Source: Serratia quinivorans
GTDB lineage: Bacteria; Pseudomonadota; Gammaproteobacteria; Enterobacterales; Enterobacteriaceae
Assembly: GCF_946227985.1 (NCBI RefSeq)
Contig: NZ_CAMKGL010000006.1
Location: 1-64,000 of the forward strand
Length of the DNA stretch: 64,000 bases
Direction: 5' to 3'
Below the pieces are notes generated by a model. That model saw only the letters and a list, made by a program, of their open reading frames with translations. It had not been told where the DNA came from and ran no database searches. Each line of letters starts with the position of its first letter. Positions within the stretch are counted from its first letter, which is position 1. Of this stretch, positions 9,837 through 20,799 are shown one piece after another. The position numbers were made by a program, and so were the translations under genes.

Positions 9837-10586
9837 TCAGCAGGAGGGGGCAGAACCCTGAGCCGGCAGGAAGCGCAGCGGATCCAATGCGGTGGCACGA
9901 TAACGGATCTGGAAGTGCAGCATCACCTTGTCGGTACCTGTGCTGCCCATGGTGGCAATCTTCTGCCCGGCTTTCACTTCCTGAGCGTTGCGAACCAACA
10001 GGGTATTGTTGTGGGCATAGGCACTGATGTACTCATCATTGTGTTTGATCATAATCAGGTTGCCATAGCCTCGCAGTTGGTTGCCGACATACACCACCCG
10101 TCCTTTGGCTGCGGCAAATACCGGTTGCCCGCGGTTACCGGCGATATCGATGCCTTTATTGCCCCCGTCGGCAGTGGAATACTTGCTGATAATGTTGCCC
10201 TGAGTCGGCCAGCGCCAACATTTGATACTGCTGCGGATCGGCGGTGCAACGGCTGCAATCTGACTGGTTGACTGTGTTTTACGTGTCTTGCCTTTCTTCA
10301 CCGTCGCGTTATTTAACGCCAGCTTTTGGCCAATCTCGAGGTTGTAGGGTTTGGGGATTTTGTTGCGCCGTGCCAACTCGCTGACTTCGCTGTTGGTGAT
10401 CCAGGCAATGTAGAACAGCGTATCGCCACGTTTAACGGTATAGGTGTTGCCGTTATAGCTGCCTCTGGCCAAGCGATCATAATCACGGTCATAGCTGTTT
10501 GATTTCTTTCCGGAGCCGCACCCCAGTAATCCCAGACTGATTAGGCACACGGCAATCAGCCGCCATACAGCGAATGTGCTTCCCAT
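9837..10586 (-). CDS. actS: LysM/degenerate-LytM amidase activator lipoprotein (YgeR/ActS)
   Basis: A 249-residue lipoprotein starting at ATG 10586; a TTG two codons earlier is less likely. Lipobox LLGC places the lipidated cysteine at about residue 23. A LysM domain (about 48-92, YTVKRGDTLFYIA) precedes a C-terminal M23/LytM domain. The domain has NKGID where active enzymes have HxxxD, and MLHF where they have HxH. It therefore lacks zinc ligands and should not be a hydrolase. Degenerate LytM proteins of this family (EnvC, NlpD, ActS) activate the periplasmic amidases AmiA/B/C; amiB is also in this window. The sequence is clearly closest to E. coli YgeR, which maps elsewhere on that chromosome. 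Confidence 0.88.
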   Translation of the reverse strand: MGSTFAVWRLIAVCLISLGLLGCGSGKKSNSYDRDYDRLARGSYNGNTYTVKRGDTLFYIAWITNSEVSELARRNKIPKPYNLEIGQKLALNNATVKKGKTRKTQSTSQIAAVAPPIRSSIKCWRWPTQGNIISKYSTADGGNKGIDIAGNRGQPVFAAAKGRVVYVGNQLRGYGNLIMIKHNDEYISAYAHNNTLLVRNAQEVKAGQKIATMGSTGTDKVMLHFQIRYRATALDPLRFLPAQGSAPSC

Positions 10587-10750
10587 ACTCAAATATCGTC
10601 CTTAAACGTCGTCGCGCTCTATTGTGATCTGCCTATAGTAACATCAACGCTCAGGTGGTCAAAAACGCCCCCGTGGACTAAATTTGCCGGGCCTAGGCCA
10701 AAGGTTTTGCCGTTTGGCTCAATAATGTTCATGGATTGGGAACTGCAAAT

Positions 10751-11497
10751 ATGCAAGAAACCTTAACGCTTTCCAGCTATTTGGTACTGGCAGCCACACT
10801 ATTAGTGGCTTATGTGATCTTCGGTATCGCCGGTTTTGGTTCCGCGTTAGTTGCCAGTCCGATAATGGCGCTCTATATGCCGGTGGCGAAAATCGTCCCG
10901 TTGCTGGCACTGCTGGATATGTGCGCGGCTATTGTTAATGTCAGTCGCGACGGGCGGAACGCCCAATGGCCAGAATTAAAAAGACTAGTCCCACTGATGA
11001 TTATCGGCAGCCTATTGGGGGCGGTGATCCTGCTGAAGACTCGACCAGAAATTCTGTTGCTGGCGCTGGGGATTTTTGTGGTGTTTTACGCGCTCTATTC
11101 ACTCAGTGGTTTAAAGCCTGCTCGGCAATTCTCACCCAGGGCGGCGGTGCCCTTTGGTTTGGTTGGGGGGATATTCAGCGCGCTATTTGGCAGCGGTGGC
11201 TTTATTTATGCCATCTATCTCAGCGGCCGGATTGAGAAAAAAGAAGCTTTCCGCATAACCCAAACCACGTTGATTGGTATGAGTACCCTGACTCGGGTGG
11301 TCATTTTTGCTCTGGCCGGTGTTTATCTGGACGTTGACTTATTACTGCTGGCACTGGTGCTGGTGCCGGGCATGCTGGTGGGGATTACGCTGGGCCGTTA
11401 CTTCACGTTGAAGATGTCGCGTGAGCAATTCCTCAAGCTCATCAATGTGATCTTGTTGGCTTCCGGCGCTATGTTGATTGTGAAGTACTTTAGTTAA
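10751..11497 (+). CDS. TauE/SafE family (DUF81) inner-membrane exporter
   Basis: About 248 residues with seven or eight hydrophobic helices. The repeated pattern FGIAGFGSALVASPIMALY near the N-terminus and FGLVGGIFSALFGSGGFIYA in the middle is the duplicated TauE/SafE motif. Family members export sulfite, sulfoacetate or other organic anions; the substrate here is unknown. The start ATG 10751 is preferred over an in-frame TTG at 10736. It stands alone between actS (divergent) and the tRNA-Phe repeat array. Confidence 0.8.
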   Translation: MQETLTLSSYLVLAATLLVAYVIFGIAGFGSALVASPIMALYMPVAKIVPLLALLDMCAAIVNVSRDGRNAQWPELKRLVPLMIIGSLLGAVILLKTRPEILLLALGIFVVFYALYSLSGLKPARQFSPRAAVPFGLVGGIFSALFGSGGFIYAIYLSGRIEKKEAFRITQTTLIGMSTLTRVVIFALAGVYLDVDLLLLALVLVPGMLVGITLGRYFTLKMSREQFLKLINVILLASGAMLIVKYFS

Positions 11498-11510
11498 CGA
11501 TGATGGAAGG

Positions 11511-11910
11511 CGAACGGGTTCGATGAAGAGTCCTACCCCTGAAAGCAAAAAAACCGCCATAGACGGGTTCTTCTAAATATGGTGCCCGGACTCGGACAAC
11601 CGGCGTTTACGCCGGGTTGAACAACGCTTTAGCGTTGGCCCGCAGGGTGAGGCCTTTGGCCGAATAATCGAACGGGTTCGATGAAGAGTCCTATCTCTGA
11701 AAGCAAAAAACCCGCCATAGGCGGGTTCTTCTAAATATGGTGCCGGACTCGGACAACCGGCGTTTACGCCGGGTTGAACAACGCTTTAGCGTTGGCCCGC
11801 AGGGTGAGGCCTTTGGCCGAATAATCGAACGGGTTCGATGAAGAGTCCTATCCCTGAAAGCAAAAAACCCGCCATAGGCGGGTTCTTCTAAATATGGTGC
11901 CCGGACTCGG
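11511..11910 (-). repeat. Tandem 157/158-bp repeats containing the tRNA-Phe 3' end (rtT-like)
   Basis: Three copies start at 11511, 11669 and 11826. The first two are complete (158 and 157 bases) and differ by four substitutions and one deletion. The third runs into the true tRNA-Phe gene. Each copy carries a 16-17-base duplicate of the tRNA 3' end including CCA (11580-11596, 11738-11753 and the real one from 11895). Read on the minus strand each unit then has a terminator-like hairpin (degraded in the copy at 11511). Further small hairpins follow: CGAAC/GTTCG, GGCC/GGCC, CAACGC/GCGTTG and CCGGCG/CGCCGG. The layout resembles the rtT repeats after E. coli tyrT. Confidence 0.9.
11861..11883 (-). 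terminator. Terminator of tRNA-Phe (also repeated in the array)
   Basis: On the minus strand AACCCGCC-TAT-GGCGGGTT is followed by TTTT about 12 bases after the tRNA 3' end. The same hairpin recurs intact at about 11704-11726. In the outermost copy two base changes weaken it. Confidence 0.85.
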
Positions 11911-11970
11911 AATCGAACCAAGGACACGGGGATTTTCAATCCCCTGCTCTACCGACTGAGCTATCCGGGC
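11895..11970 (-). tRNA. pheU: tRNA-Phe (GAA)
   Basis: A 76-base tRNA with encoded CCA, essentially the E. coli tRNA-Phe sequence. The acceptor GCCCGGA pairs with TCCGGGC, the D loop is AGCTCAGTCGGTAGAGC, the anticodon loop is TTGAAAA (anticodon GAA), and the T arm is GGTTCGATTCC. It lies next to yjdC, as pheU does in E. coli, which supports the symbol. Confidence 0.96.
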
Positions 11971-12130
11971 AACGCGCAGCATTAAACCGTATTGGCCGAA
12001 GGCAGTCAACGGCTTTATGAGTGAAATCAGGTAAAACGCCTCTGGTTGCTGGCTTTTCGGTCAAAGGGCACAAAAAATGCGCCGGGTTGGCCAAAAATTC
12101 TGCGGCGGCAGTGCACCGCCGCACACTGAA

Positions 12131-12706
12131 TTAACTTAACGCGCCGTTTCTGCGGCACTGAGCCACCTGCAAGATGTCTTCCGCGAGCCGCTTGGCCACG
12201 GATACGTCCTGTAGTTGGCGTTTTATCAGCAGTTTGCTCAGGCAACCTTCCTGAATCAGCTCCATCTGTTGTGCCACCATATCGGCGTCATCGGCATCCA
12301 TTTCACGCAGCAAATCGCGGGTCAGATCCAGCGACGTCAGCTTCTGTTGCTCTGCCAACTGGTGGATCGGGTGATCCACCTCCGGGAAAAAGCTGCAGGC
12401 AGCGATAAACAAACAGCCGGGATAGCGATCGTGTTTGACGTACTCTGCCAAAACGTCATAGCGCGCCAACAGTTTTTGCTGTGGGCTCAGGGTCTCGTCC
12501 AGTAGCAACTGGCGACGCCAGGTATCAATTTGCTGACCATGATAGCGCAGGCAGTCATACAGCAGCGCTTCACGATCCGGCCAGAACCGTTTCAGGTCGC
12601 CCGGCTGTACATCGAGTTTCTCCGCCAGCATTTCCAGTGTGGTGGTCGCCAGGCCCTGTTGTTCCAACAGCCCCAGTGCCGTATCAAGGACGTGTTCACG
12701 TTGCAC
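12131..12706 (-). CDS. yjdC: TetR/AcrR-family regulator YjdC
   Basis: A 191-residue DNA-binding protein from GTG 12706, preceded by GGAGGA at good spacing. This start aligns with E. coli YjdC (QRE.VL..AL.LLE.QG). A TTG five codons upstream is the alternative. The N-terminal helix-turn-helix (about 8-50) includes [12 protein letters not shown]; the C-terminal domain has the conserved [11 protein letters not shown] segment. Target genes and ligand are unknown. It follows dsbD in the same direction with a 40-base gap and may be cotranscribed. Confidence 0.9.
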   Translation of the reverse strand: MQREHVLDTALGLLEQQGLATTTLEMLAEKLDVQPGDLKRFWPDREALLYDCLRYHGQQIDTWRRQLLLDETLSPQQKLLARYDVLAEYVKHDRYPGCLFIAACSFFPEVDHPIHQLAEQQKLTSLDLTRDLLREMDADDADMVAQQMELIQEGCLSKLLIKRQLQDVSVAKRLAEDILQVAQCRRNGALS

Positions 12707-12746
12707 TTGTGCTTCCTCCAAATTCGGTTCCGATCCTCAGTGTTAT

Positions 12747-14453
12747 TTATTGCACCGCTTTCTGCAAATGCGCGTTGAACGCCGCGGCATCCATAAATCC
12801 GGTAACCCGTTGGCTGGTTAATTCTTGCCCCGTATCGTTAAAGAACAGAATAGTTGGCAATCCCAGGACTTTCAGATGCTTAAGGAGCGCGACCTGCTCG
12901 TTATTGTTGGCCGTGACATCCGCCTGCAGCAGCACAGTGTTGGCAAGCGCCGCCTGAACGCGCGCATCGCTGAAGGTATACTTCTCGAACTCCTTACAGG
13001 CGACACACCAGTCGGCGTACAGATCCAGCATCACCGGCTTCCCCTGCGCCTGCTGTAATGCCGCATTGAGCTGTTCGACATTACTGATACGTGTGAAGTT
13101 CAGGTGTTGTACCGCTGCCTGCTGTGCGCTGCTGGTGCCAAAGGCCCAGTCTTGCAGCGGTCGCGCAGCAATGACGGCCGCCGCCAGCAGCAGTAATTGC
13201 AGTACCCGCACCCAGCCGCGGGAGGTCTTCAGGCTTAGCGCGAAGGCCCAGCCGAAGAACGCCAGGCCGAGGAGGCTCCATAACCGTAGCCCCCACACAT
13301 CACCGATCACTCGTTCCAGCAGGAATACCGGCAGCGCCAGGATCACAAAGCCGAAAGCCTCTTTGACATACTGCATCCATGGGCCACTGCGTGGCAACAG
13401 ACGGTTACCGAACAGGGTCACCAGCACCAGCGGGATGCCCATCCCCAGCGCATACAGATACAAGGTGCCGCCGCCGGCCCACATATTGCCGCTTTGGGCA
13501 ATGTACAACAGAATGGCGCTAAGCGGCGCAGTGGTGCAAGGGGAGCAAATAAGCCCGGCCAGTGCACCCATCAGGAATACGCCAGGCAGCGAGCCGCCTT
13601 GTTGGCTATTGCTCCAGCCCGCCAGCCGGGTTTGCAGCGAAGAAGGTAACTGCAGCGAATACAAACCGAACATCGACAATGCCAGTGCGATAAACAGGAC
13701 CGACAGGCCGATGAGCACATACGGATGCTGCAGCGCTGCCTGGAATTGCAAGCCGGCGGCGGCAACCACCAAACCCAGCAGGGTGTAGGTCAGCGCCATG
13801 CCCTGCACGTAAACCACCGCCAGTGCCAGGATACGGCCGCTGCTGTGCGGCTTTTCACGTCCAAGAATGATGCCCGAAATCAGCGGATACATCGGCAACA
13901 CGCAGGGAGTGAAAGCAATGCCAATGCCAATCAGCAGTGCCCATAGGGGAGAGAACGGCAGACTGGCTGGCACCGGTTCTTCGGGTGCGCTGACTGGCAG
14001 TGCGGTTGTGGCACTTACTGCATCCAGCGGGATCACCCGCGTTTCCGGCGGATAACAAAAACCTGCTTCGGCGCAGCCCTGATAAGTCACGCTCAGGCTG
14101 GCGCCGCTGGCGGCCTGCTGCAGTGGGATTGGCAGATTAAGCCGTTGTTTGAAAATGGAGACTTCGCCGAAGAATTCATCCTTGTGGCTCAGCCCGGCCG
14201 GTAGCTCAAAGGAGCCTAACCTTGCCTGCTGCGGCACCAGTTTGATTTGCTGGCGATAGAGGTAATAACCGGGGCGAATTTGCCAGTTCAGCGTCAGCTG
14301 GTGGTCTTGCTGCTTAAAATCGAAGGCAAACGCCTGATCGACCGGCACGAATGCGTTGCCGCCGTTAGGGGCGAACAGCGATGCCTGAGCCGCCTGTGGT
14401 AACAAAAACAGGCTGCATAGCAGGAATATCAATTTAATGAGGCGTTGATCCAT
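12747..14453 (-). CDS. dsbD: Thiol:disulfide interchange protein DsbD
   Basis: A 568-residue inner-membrane protein that carries electrons from cytoplasmic thioredoxin to periplasmic DsbC, DsbG and CcmG. It has a signal peptide (about 1-24), an N-terminal alpha domain with the redox pair in GCAEAGFC (about 120-127), and a beta domain of about eight helices with TPCVLPMYP and SPCTTAP. The C-terminal thioredoxin-like gamma domain has WCVAC. All three cysteine pairs are present. The start overlaps the 3' end of cutA by 25 bases, so translation is probably coupled. Confidence 0.96.
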   Translation of the reverse strand: MDQRLIKLIFLLCSLFLLPQAAQASLFAPNGGNAFVPVDQAFAFDFKQQDHQLTLNWQIRPGYYLYRQQIKLVPQQARLGSFELPAGLSHKDEFFGEVSIFKQRLNLPIPLQQAASGASLSVTYQGCAEAGFCYPPETRVIPLDAVSATTALPVSAPEEPVPASLPFSPLWALLIGIGIAFTPCVLPMYPLISGIILGREKPHSSGRILALAVVYVQGMALTYTLLGLVVAAAGLQFQAALQHPYVLIGLSVLFIALALSMFGLYSLQLPSSLQTRLAGWSNSQQGGSLPGVFLMGALAGLICSPCTTAPLSAILLYIAQSGNMWAGGGTLYLYALGMGIPLVLVTLFGNRLLPRSGPWMQYVKEAFGFVILALPVFLLERVIGDVWGLRLWSLLGLAFFGWAFALSLKTSRGWVRVLQLLLLAAAVIAARPLQDWAFGTSSAQQAAVQHLNFTRISNVEQLNAALQQAQGKPVMLDLYADWCVACKEFEKYTFSDARVQAALANTVLLQADVTANNNEQVALLKHLKVLGLPTILFFNDTGQELTSQRVTGFMDAAAFNAHLQKAVQ

Positions 14454-14752
14454 AACAGGTAGTCTTTATCTCCAGTCATCACCGGCAGCACCAGCAGCTC
14501 GGGCGTCTGATACGGGTGATGTTGTTTCAGGTAGTTGAGCAAGGCATCTTGATGGCGGCGTTCGCTTTTAAACAGCATCTGCACTTCGTATTCCTGTTCC
14601 AGTTTCCCTTCCCAGTAATATAGCGATGACGCGCCGGGCAGCAGCGTGACGCAGGCCGCCAGCTTTTCTCCCAAAACCCGGGCCGCCAGGTCTTGAGCCG
14701 TGGCTTCATCGGGTGCGGTGCAGAGTATGACGACAGCTTCGCAATCAGACAT
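14429..14752 (-). CDS. cutA: Divalent-cation tolerance protein CutA
   Basis: A 107-residue trimeric PII-like protein. ATG 14752 is chosen because GAGAGG precedes it; an in-frame ATG five codons upstream lacks such support. The conserved core [13 protein letters not shown] and [17 protein letters not shown] is intact. The protein is linked to copper tolerance in E. coli, but its biochemical role is unclear. It overlaps dsbD, matching the E. coli order cutA-dsbD. Confidence 0.93.
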   Translation of the reverse strand: MSDCEAVVILCTAPDEATAQDLAARVLGEKLAACVTLLPGASSLYYWEGKLEQEYEVQMLFKSERRHQDALLNYLKQHHPYQTPELLVLPVMTGDKDYLLWINASLN

Positions 14753-14843
14753 CTTCAGCCCTCTCATCGAGATTATCAGTGGGCACTATACCTTGAAGGA
14801 GGGTCGGCTAGAAGGCGAGTTTATCGCCAATGGGCGGGGGAGA

Positions 14844-14863
14844 AACCGGGGCCGCAGCCCCGG
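14844..14863 (-). terminator. Hairpin downstream of dcuA
   Basis: On the minus strand ACCGGGGC-TGC-GGCCCCGGTTTC forms a strong GC stem just after the dcuA stop. The T-run is short (TTT), so termination may be partial and could let some transcripts reach cutA-dsbD. Confidence 0.6.
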
Positions 14864-14871
14864 TGAAAGCA

Positions 14872-16173
14872 TTACAGCATTAGGCTGCCCAGCAGGAAGC
14901 CGAACAGCACCGCCAATATCACCCCGATGGTGCCGGGAATAAAGAACGGGTGGTTAAACACAAAACGTCCGATGCGCGTGGTGCCGGTGTCATCCATCTG
15001 TACCGCGGCGACCAGCGTAGGGTAGGTCGGCAGGATGAACAGGCCGGAAACGGCGGCAAAGGACGCGACGGCGGTCAATGGCGAGACGTTCAGCGCCAGC
15101 GCCATTGGCATCAGTGCCTTGGCGGTAGCGGCCTGAGAGTACAGCAGTGCCGAGCAGAAGAAGAAAATCACCGCCAACAACCACGGGTGTGATTGGATCA
15201 CGTTACCCGCGGTATCTTTGATCCAGTCGATGTTGGCCTGCACAAAGGTGTCACCCAGCCAGGCCACGCCCAAGATACAGATACAGGCGCTCATGCCGGC
15301 TTTAAAGGTGCTGGAGTTGAGTACCATATCGGTATCGACTTTGCACAGCAAGGTGGTCAGGGTGGCGACGCTCAGCATGATGATCAGAATCGCGTTGGTG
15401 GTGTTCATCAAGGGTTTTGCCACCAGGCCCAGACCCGGACTGTTGATAATGGCGTAGGCCACTACGCACAGCACACCCAGCAGGAACAGCAGTACCGAGA
15501 CTTTGGCGCGAGGTTTGATTTCCACAAGCTTGTTGCCGCGCAGGGTGACCAGGCCTTCTTCAAGGCGTTTCAGGTAAACCGGATCGTCAGACAGTTTGGA
15601 GTCGAATAACCAGCTTACCAGCAGCGACATCAATACCACGGCGCAGAAGGTAGAAGGCATGACCACCATCAGCAGGTGCAGGTAGCTGACACCGTGGCCT
15701 TCCATCACTGAGGACATGTAGACTACCGCAGCGGAAATTGGCGAGGCGGTAATGGCAATCTGGGCGGATACCACGGCGGTAGACAGCGGGCGGCAAGGCT
15801 TGATGCCCTGTTCTTTCGCTACTTCTGCAATCACCGGCAGTGCGGAGAGAGAAATGTTGCCGGTACCGGCGAAGATGGTCAGAAAATAGGTGACGATCGG
15901 TGCCAGAATGGTGATGTGCTTAGGGTTCTTGCGCAGCAGTTTTTCCGTTTGCTGGACCAGATAATCCATGCCGCCGGCGACCTGCATCGCTGAGATCGCG
16001 GCAATGACTGCCATGATGATGGATATCACGTCGAACGGAATGCTGCCCGGCTTCACGCCAATCAGCGCCAGGACCAACACTCCCAGCCCTCCTGCAAATC
16101 CAATTCCGATACCGCCCAGCCTGGCCCCTAAAAAAATGGCCAGCAGAACGATAACCAATTCTACGGCTAACAT
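14872..16173 (-). CDS. dcuA: Anaerobic C4-dicarboxylate antiporter DcuA
   Basis: A 433-residue Dcu-family transporter, the full E. coli length, with around ten hydrophobic helices. It exchanges aspartate, fumarate or malate for succinate across the inner membrane. The conserved TYFLTIFAGTGNISLSALPV region is present. It lies downstream of aspA with a hairpin in the 125-base gap, so its expression depends in part on readthrough from aspA. AspA supplies fumarate and DcuA exports succinate, which couples it to the frd operon further along. Confidence 0.95.
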   Translation of the reverse strand: MLAVELVIVLLAIFLGARLGGIGIGFAGGLGVLVLALIGVKPGSIPFDVISIIMAVIAAISAMQVAGGMDYLVQQTEKLLRKNPKHITILAPIVTYFLTIFAGTGNISLSALPVIAEVAKEQGIKPCRPLSTAVVSAQIAITASPISAAVVYMSSVMEGHGVSYLHLLMVVMPSTFCAVVLMSLLVSWLFDSKLSDDPVYLKRLEEGLVTLRGNKLVEIKPRAKVSVLLFLLGVLCVVAYAIINSPGLGLVAKPLMNTTNAILIIMLSVATLTTLLCKVDTDMVLNSSTFKAGMSACICILGVAWLGDTFVQANIDWIKDTAGNVIQSHPWLLAVIFFFCSALLYSQAATAKALMPMALALNVSPLTAVASFAAVSGLFILPTYPTLVAAVQMDDTGTTRIGRFVFNHPFFIPGTIGVILAVLFGFLLGSLML

Positions 16174-16240
16174 AGTGTCTACTCCTTAAAATAAGTTTTT
16201 TTGAAAACGAAAAGTTAAAATTTTGTGGGCGATGGAAAGT

Positions 16241-16279
16241 AAAAAGGCACGCTATCCAGGGGATTTAGCGTGCCTTTTT
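16241..16279 (-). terminator. AspA-dcuA intercistronic terminator
   Basis: A 14-bp perfect stem (AAAAAGGCACGCTA and its complement) with an 11-base loop and a T-tract lies 20 bases after the aspA stop. It should end most aspA transcripts and reduce dcuA expression relative to aspA. Confidence 0.85.
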
Positions 16280-16298
16280 GGGCTACCGGGTGTGTCTG

Positions 16299-17735
16299 TT
16301 ATTGTTCATTTTCATCCGTATAGCGTTTGGCTTTATAGGCCGGGTGCATCAGGTTCTCCACGGAGAAGATGTCATCCAGCTCGGCTTCGGTCAACAGACC
16401 GCGTTCCAGCACCACTTCGCGTACGCTCTTGCCGGTTTCAGCACAGATCTTCCCGACGATGTCACCATTGTGGTGGCCAATGAACGGGTTCAGATAGGTG
16501 ACGATACCGATGGAATTGAACACATAGTGCTCGCACACTTCTTTGTTCGCGGTGATGCCGTTAATGCATTTTTCCAGCAGGTTATAGCAGGCGTTGGTCA
16601 GGATGTGAATGGACTCGAACATGGCCTGGCCAATCACCGGTTCCATCACGTTCAACTGCAGCTGGCCTGCTTCGGCCGCCATGGTAACGCAAGTGTCGTT
16701 GCCAATCACCTTGAAACACACCTGATTGACCACTTCCGGGATCACCGGGTTGACCTTGGCAGGCATGATGGAGGAGCCAGCCTGCAGTTCCGGCAGGTTG
16801 ATTTCGTTCAGACCGGCACGTGGGCCTGAAGACAGCAGGCGCAGGTCATTACAGATTTTGGACAGTTTGACCGCCAAACGTTTCAGTGCGCTGTGCACCA
16901 TGACGTAGGCACCGCAGTCGGAAGTGGCTTCGATCAAATCTTCGGCCGGCACGACCGGCAGGTTGCTGACTTCAGCCAGTTTCTGTACCGCCAACTGCGA
17001 GTAGCCTTCCGGCGTGTTCAGGGCAGTACCGATAGCGGTGGCGCCCAGGTTCACCTCCAGCAGCAGTTCGGCGGTGCGATGCAGGTTACGGGTTTCTTCT
17101 TTCAGCAACACGCTGAACGCATGGAATTCCTGGCCCAGAGTCATAGGCACTGCATCCTGCAATTGGGTACGACCCATTTTCAGGATGGTTTCGAACTCTG
17201 TGGCTTTGCGGTCAAAGCCTTCGCGCAGTTGGTTAATCGCGTCGATCAGTTTTTGGTTGGAAGCGTAAACCGCAATGCGGAAACCGGTAGGATAGGCATC
17301 GTTGGTGGACTGGCATTTGTTGAGGTGATCGTTAGGGTTCAGGTATTGGTATTCGCCTTTCTGATGACCCATCAGCTCCAGACCGATATTCGCCAGCACT
17401 TCGTTGGTGTTCATGTTCAGCGAAGTGCCTGCACCGCCCTGGAACACGTCCACCGGGAACTGGTCCATGCATTTGCCTTTATCCAGCACTTCATCACAGG
17501 CCTGGATGATGACATCGGCAATTTTGCGTGGGATGGTTTTGAGTTCTTTGTTCGCCAGCGCAGCGGCTTTTTTTACCATCACCATGCCGCGGACAAACTC
17601 GGGCACGTCGCTGATTTTACTGTTGCTGATATAAAAGTTTTCAATCGCACGCAGAGTGTGAACACCGTAATAGGCTTCTGCGGGGACTTCACGTGTTCCT
17701 AACAGGTCTTCTTCGATACGAATGTTATTTGACAT
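16299..17735 (-). CDS. aspA: Aspartate ammonia-lyase
   Basis: A 478-residue class II fumarase/aspartase. It deaminates L-aspartate reversibly to fumarate and ammonia in the cytoplasm. The signature [12 protein letters not shown] (around residue 320), with the catalytic serine loop, is intact; the length equals that of E. coli AspA. It is the promoter-proximal gene of aspA-dcuA. A strong CRP site lies about 190 bases upstream. Confidence 0.97.
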   Translation of the reverse strand: MSNNIRIEEDLLGTREVPAEAYYGVHTLRAIENFYISNSKISDVPEFVRGMVMVKKAAALANKELKTIPRKIADVIIQACDEVLDKGKCMDQFPVDVFQGGAGTSLNMNTNEVLANIGLELMGHQKGEYQYLNPNDHLNKCQSTNDAYPTGFRIAVYASNQKLIDAINQLREGFDRKATEFETILKMGRTQLQDAVPMTLGQEFHAFSVLLKEETRNLHRTAELLLEVNLGATAIGTALNTPEGYSQLAVQKLAEVSNLPVVPAEDLIEATSDCGAYVMVHSALKRLAVKLSKICNDLRLLSSGPRAGLNEINLPELQAGSSIMPAKVNPVIPEVVNQVCFKVIGNDTCVTMAAEAGQLQLNVMEPVIGQAMFESIHILTNACYNLLEKCINGITANKEVCEHYVFNSIGIVTYLNPFIGHHNGDIVGKICAETGKSVREVVLERGLLTEAELDDIFSVENLMHPAYKAKRYTDENEQ

Positions 17736-17921
17736 GAGAACCTTCTTTGTATTGCTGCCGAATTAATTAATTGTCAGGTAACCAAATTATGTTGCCGAAG
17801 GCTTCAGGCGTGAAACGATTAACCACCGTGCCCGTTGCTGCCCAGATCATATGCTGGTTAGTAATAAATGACTGAATCCAGATCACCTTATGAGCCTTCT
17901 AAAATCACGTGTTTCCCGTTC

Positions 17922-17937
17922 TGTGATCTCATTCACG
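17922..17937. promoter_or_regulatory. CRP site between aspA and fxsA
   Basis: TGTGA-TCTCAT-TCACG matches 9 of 10 conserved bases of the CRP palindrome. CRP activation of aspA is established in E. coli. The site is midway between the divergent genes aspA and fxsA, so it could serve either. Confidence 0.65.
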
Positions 17938-18008
17938 TTTACTAACTTTAGCAATAAAAAAGGGCCTTTGGTTGAAATGGCCGTCGGCTGACCCCATTGT
18001 ATTTAGGT

Positions 18009-18031
18009 CGGCCGTTTACCGGCCCCTTTTT
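18009..18031 (+). terminator. Terminator-like hairpin ahead of fxsA
   Basis: GGCCG-TTTAC-CGGCC followed by CCTTTTT stands 50 bases before the fxsA start. It resembles an intrinsic terminator and could attenuate fxsA or end a short transcript that starts in the aspA-fxsA gap. Seen by eye only. Confidence 0.35.
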
Positions 18032-18080
18032 CGCGTTGTCGCCACCTTGCGGCAACGTAGATCTGCCAGAGGAGAACCAG

Positions 18081-18572
18081 GTGCGCTGGTTACCGTTACT
18101 GCTGATATTTTTATTGGCTTACATAGAAATATCGCTATTTATCAAAGTCGCCGCCGTCATGGGCGTGGCGATCACCCTGTTGTTGGTGGTGTTTACCTCC
18201 TGCGTCGGCATTTCGCTGGTGCGTAATCAGGGCATGAAAACTTTCATGCAGATGCAACAGAAGCTGGCCGCGGGTGAAAGCCCGGCGGCGGAAATGGTGA
18301 AGAGCGTTTCACTGGTATTGGCGGGCTTCCTGCTGCTGGTGCCGGGATTCTTTACCGACTTCCTTGGCCTGTTGTTGCTGCTGCCGCCGGTACAGAAATC
18401 GCTGACGCTGAAGCTGATGCCGCATCTTTCCGTCTACCGTCCTGGCGGTTGGGGAACGGGGGGGGATGCTGCCAGCGGCAACACCTTTGACGGTGAGTTT
18501 CAACGTAAGAGTGACGATCGTTATACCCTGGGAAGCCAGCCTGAAGATCGTGACAAACCTAACGATAGATAA
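18081..18572 (+). CDS. fxsA: Membrane protein FxsA (suppressor of F exclusion of phage T7)
   Basis: A 163-residue inner-membrane protein of the FxsA family. The start is GTG 18081, preceded by AGAGGAGA; it matches the E. coli start (MRWLPL). Hydrophobic helices are at about 4-45 and 78-105, followed by a hydrophilic glycine-rich tail. The E. coli gene, in high copy, relieves F-plasmid exclusion of phage T7. Its normal role is unknown. It sits between aspA and groES, as in E. coli. Confidence 0.92.
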   Translation: MRWLPLLLIFLLAYIEISLFIKVAAVMGVAITLLLVVFTSCVGISLVRNQGMKTFMQMQQKLAAGESPAAEMVKSVSLVLAGFLLLVPGFFTDFLGLLLLLPPVQKSLTLKLMPHLSVYRPGGWGTGGDAASGNTFDGEFQRKSDDRYTLGSQPEDRDKPNDR

Positions 18573-18599
18573 AGAAACGCGGCCCAGGCCGCGTTTCTT
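18572..18599 (+). terminator. Terminator after fxsA
   Basis: AAGAAACGCGGCC-CA-GGCCGCGTTTCTT is a perfect 13-bp stem that starts inside the fxsA stop codon. The 3' arm itself supplies the T-rich run. Confidence 0.8.
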
Positions 18600-18652
18600 G
18601 CATCGGTAGCTCAGTATTGCCATCAAAAGCGAAAATTTTTTTTGGCTGCCCC

Positions 18653-18678
18653 CTTGAAGGGGGATGGAATGCCCCCAT
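18653..18678 (+). promoter_or_regulatory. Sigma-32 heat-shock promoter of groESL
   Basis: CTTGAA (18653-18658) and CCCCAT (18673-18678) are separated by 14 bases, nearly identical to the E. coli groE heat-shock promoter. The start of groES lies 80 bases downstream. Confidence 0.9.
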
Positions 18679-18758
18679 TTCAAATCCCACGAGGCCGGTA
18701 ATCATAATCCGGTGACAACCCTAAATCTGATAGAGACCTTCTTACAGGAGAGCGTTCA

Positions 18759-19052
18759 ATGAGTATTCGTCCATTGCATGACCGCGTTATCGTCAAGCGC
18801 AAAGAAGTTGAATCAAAATCTGCTGGCGGCATCGTTCTGACTGGCTCTGCAGCGGGTAAATCTACTCGTGGTGAAGTAGTGGCAGTGGGTAAAGGCCGTG
18901 TGCTGGAAAACGGCAACGTCCAACCACTGGATGTGAAAATTGGCGATATCGTTATTTTCAACGACGGTTACGGCGTGAAAGCAGAGAAGATCGACAATGA
19001 AGAAGTGTTGATCATGTCCGAAAGCGACATTCTGGCAATTGTTGAAGCGTAA
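18759..19052 (+). CDS. groES: Co-chaperonin GroES
   Basis: A 97-residue Cpn10 protein, the lid of the GroEL cage in the cytoplasm. The signature [16 protein letters not shown] and the mobile loop [15 protein letters not shown] are intact. ACAGGAG precedes the ATG. It forms an operon with groEL (44-base gap) under a sigma-32 promoter. Codon use is strongly biased to abundant codons, typical of a highly expressed gene. Confidence 0.98.
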   Translation: MSIRPLHDRVIVKRKEVESKSAGGIVLTGSAAGKSTRGEVVAVGKGRVLENGNVQPLDVKIGDIVIFNDGYGVKAEKIDNEEVLIMSESDILAIVEA

Positions 19053-19084
19053 TAACGCTTTATCTTCTGAACTGAACGAGTTGA

Positions 19085-20743
<1,659 letters not shown>

Positions 20744-20769
20744 TCATCCCCCACACGTTTGTGTGCCAA

Positions 20770-20799
20770 GAACCCCGGCCAATCGGCCGGGGTTTTTTT
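20770..20799 (+). terminator. Terminator of groESL
   Basis: AACCCCGGCC-AAT-CGGCCGGGGTTTTTTT is a strong GC stem with seven Ts, 27 bases after the groEL stop. Confidence 0.92.

Noticed and set aside
11511..11910. CRISPR array
   Set aside because: The repeats are 157-158 bases long, directly adjacent with no unique spacers, and contain tRNA 3' ends.
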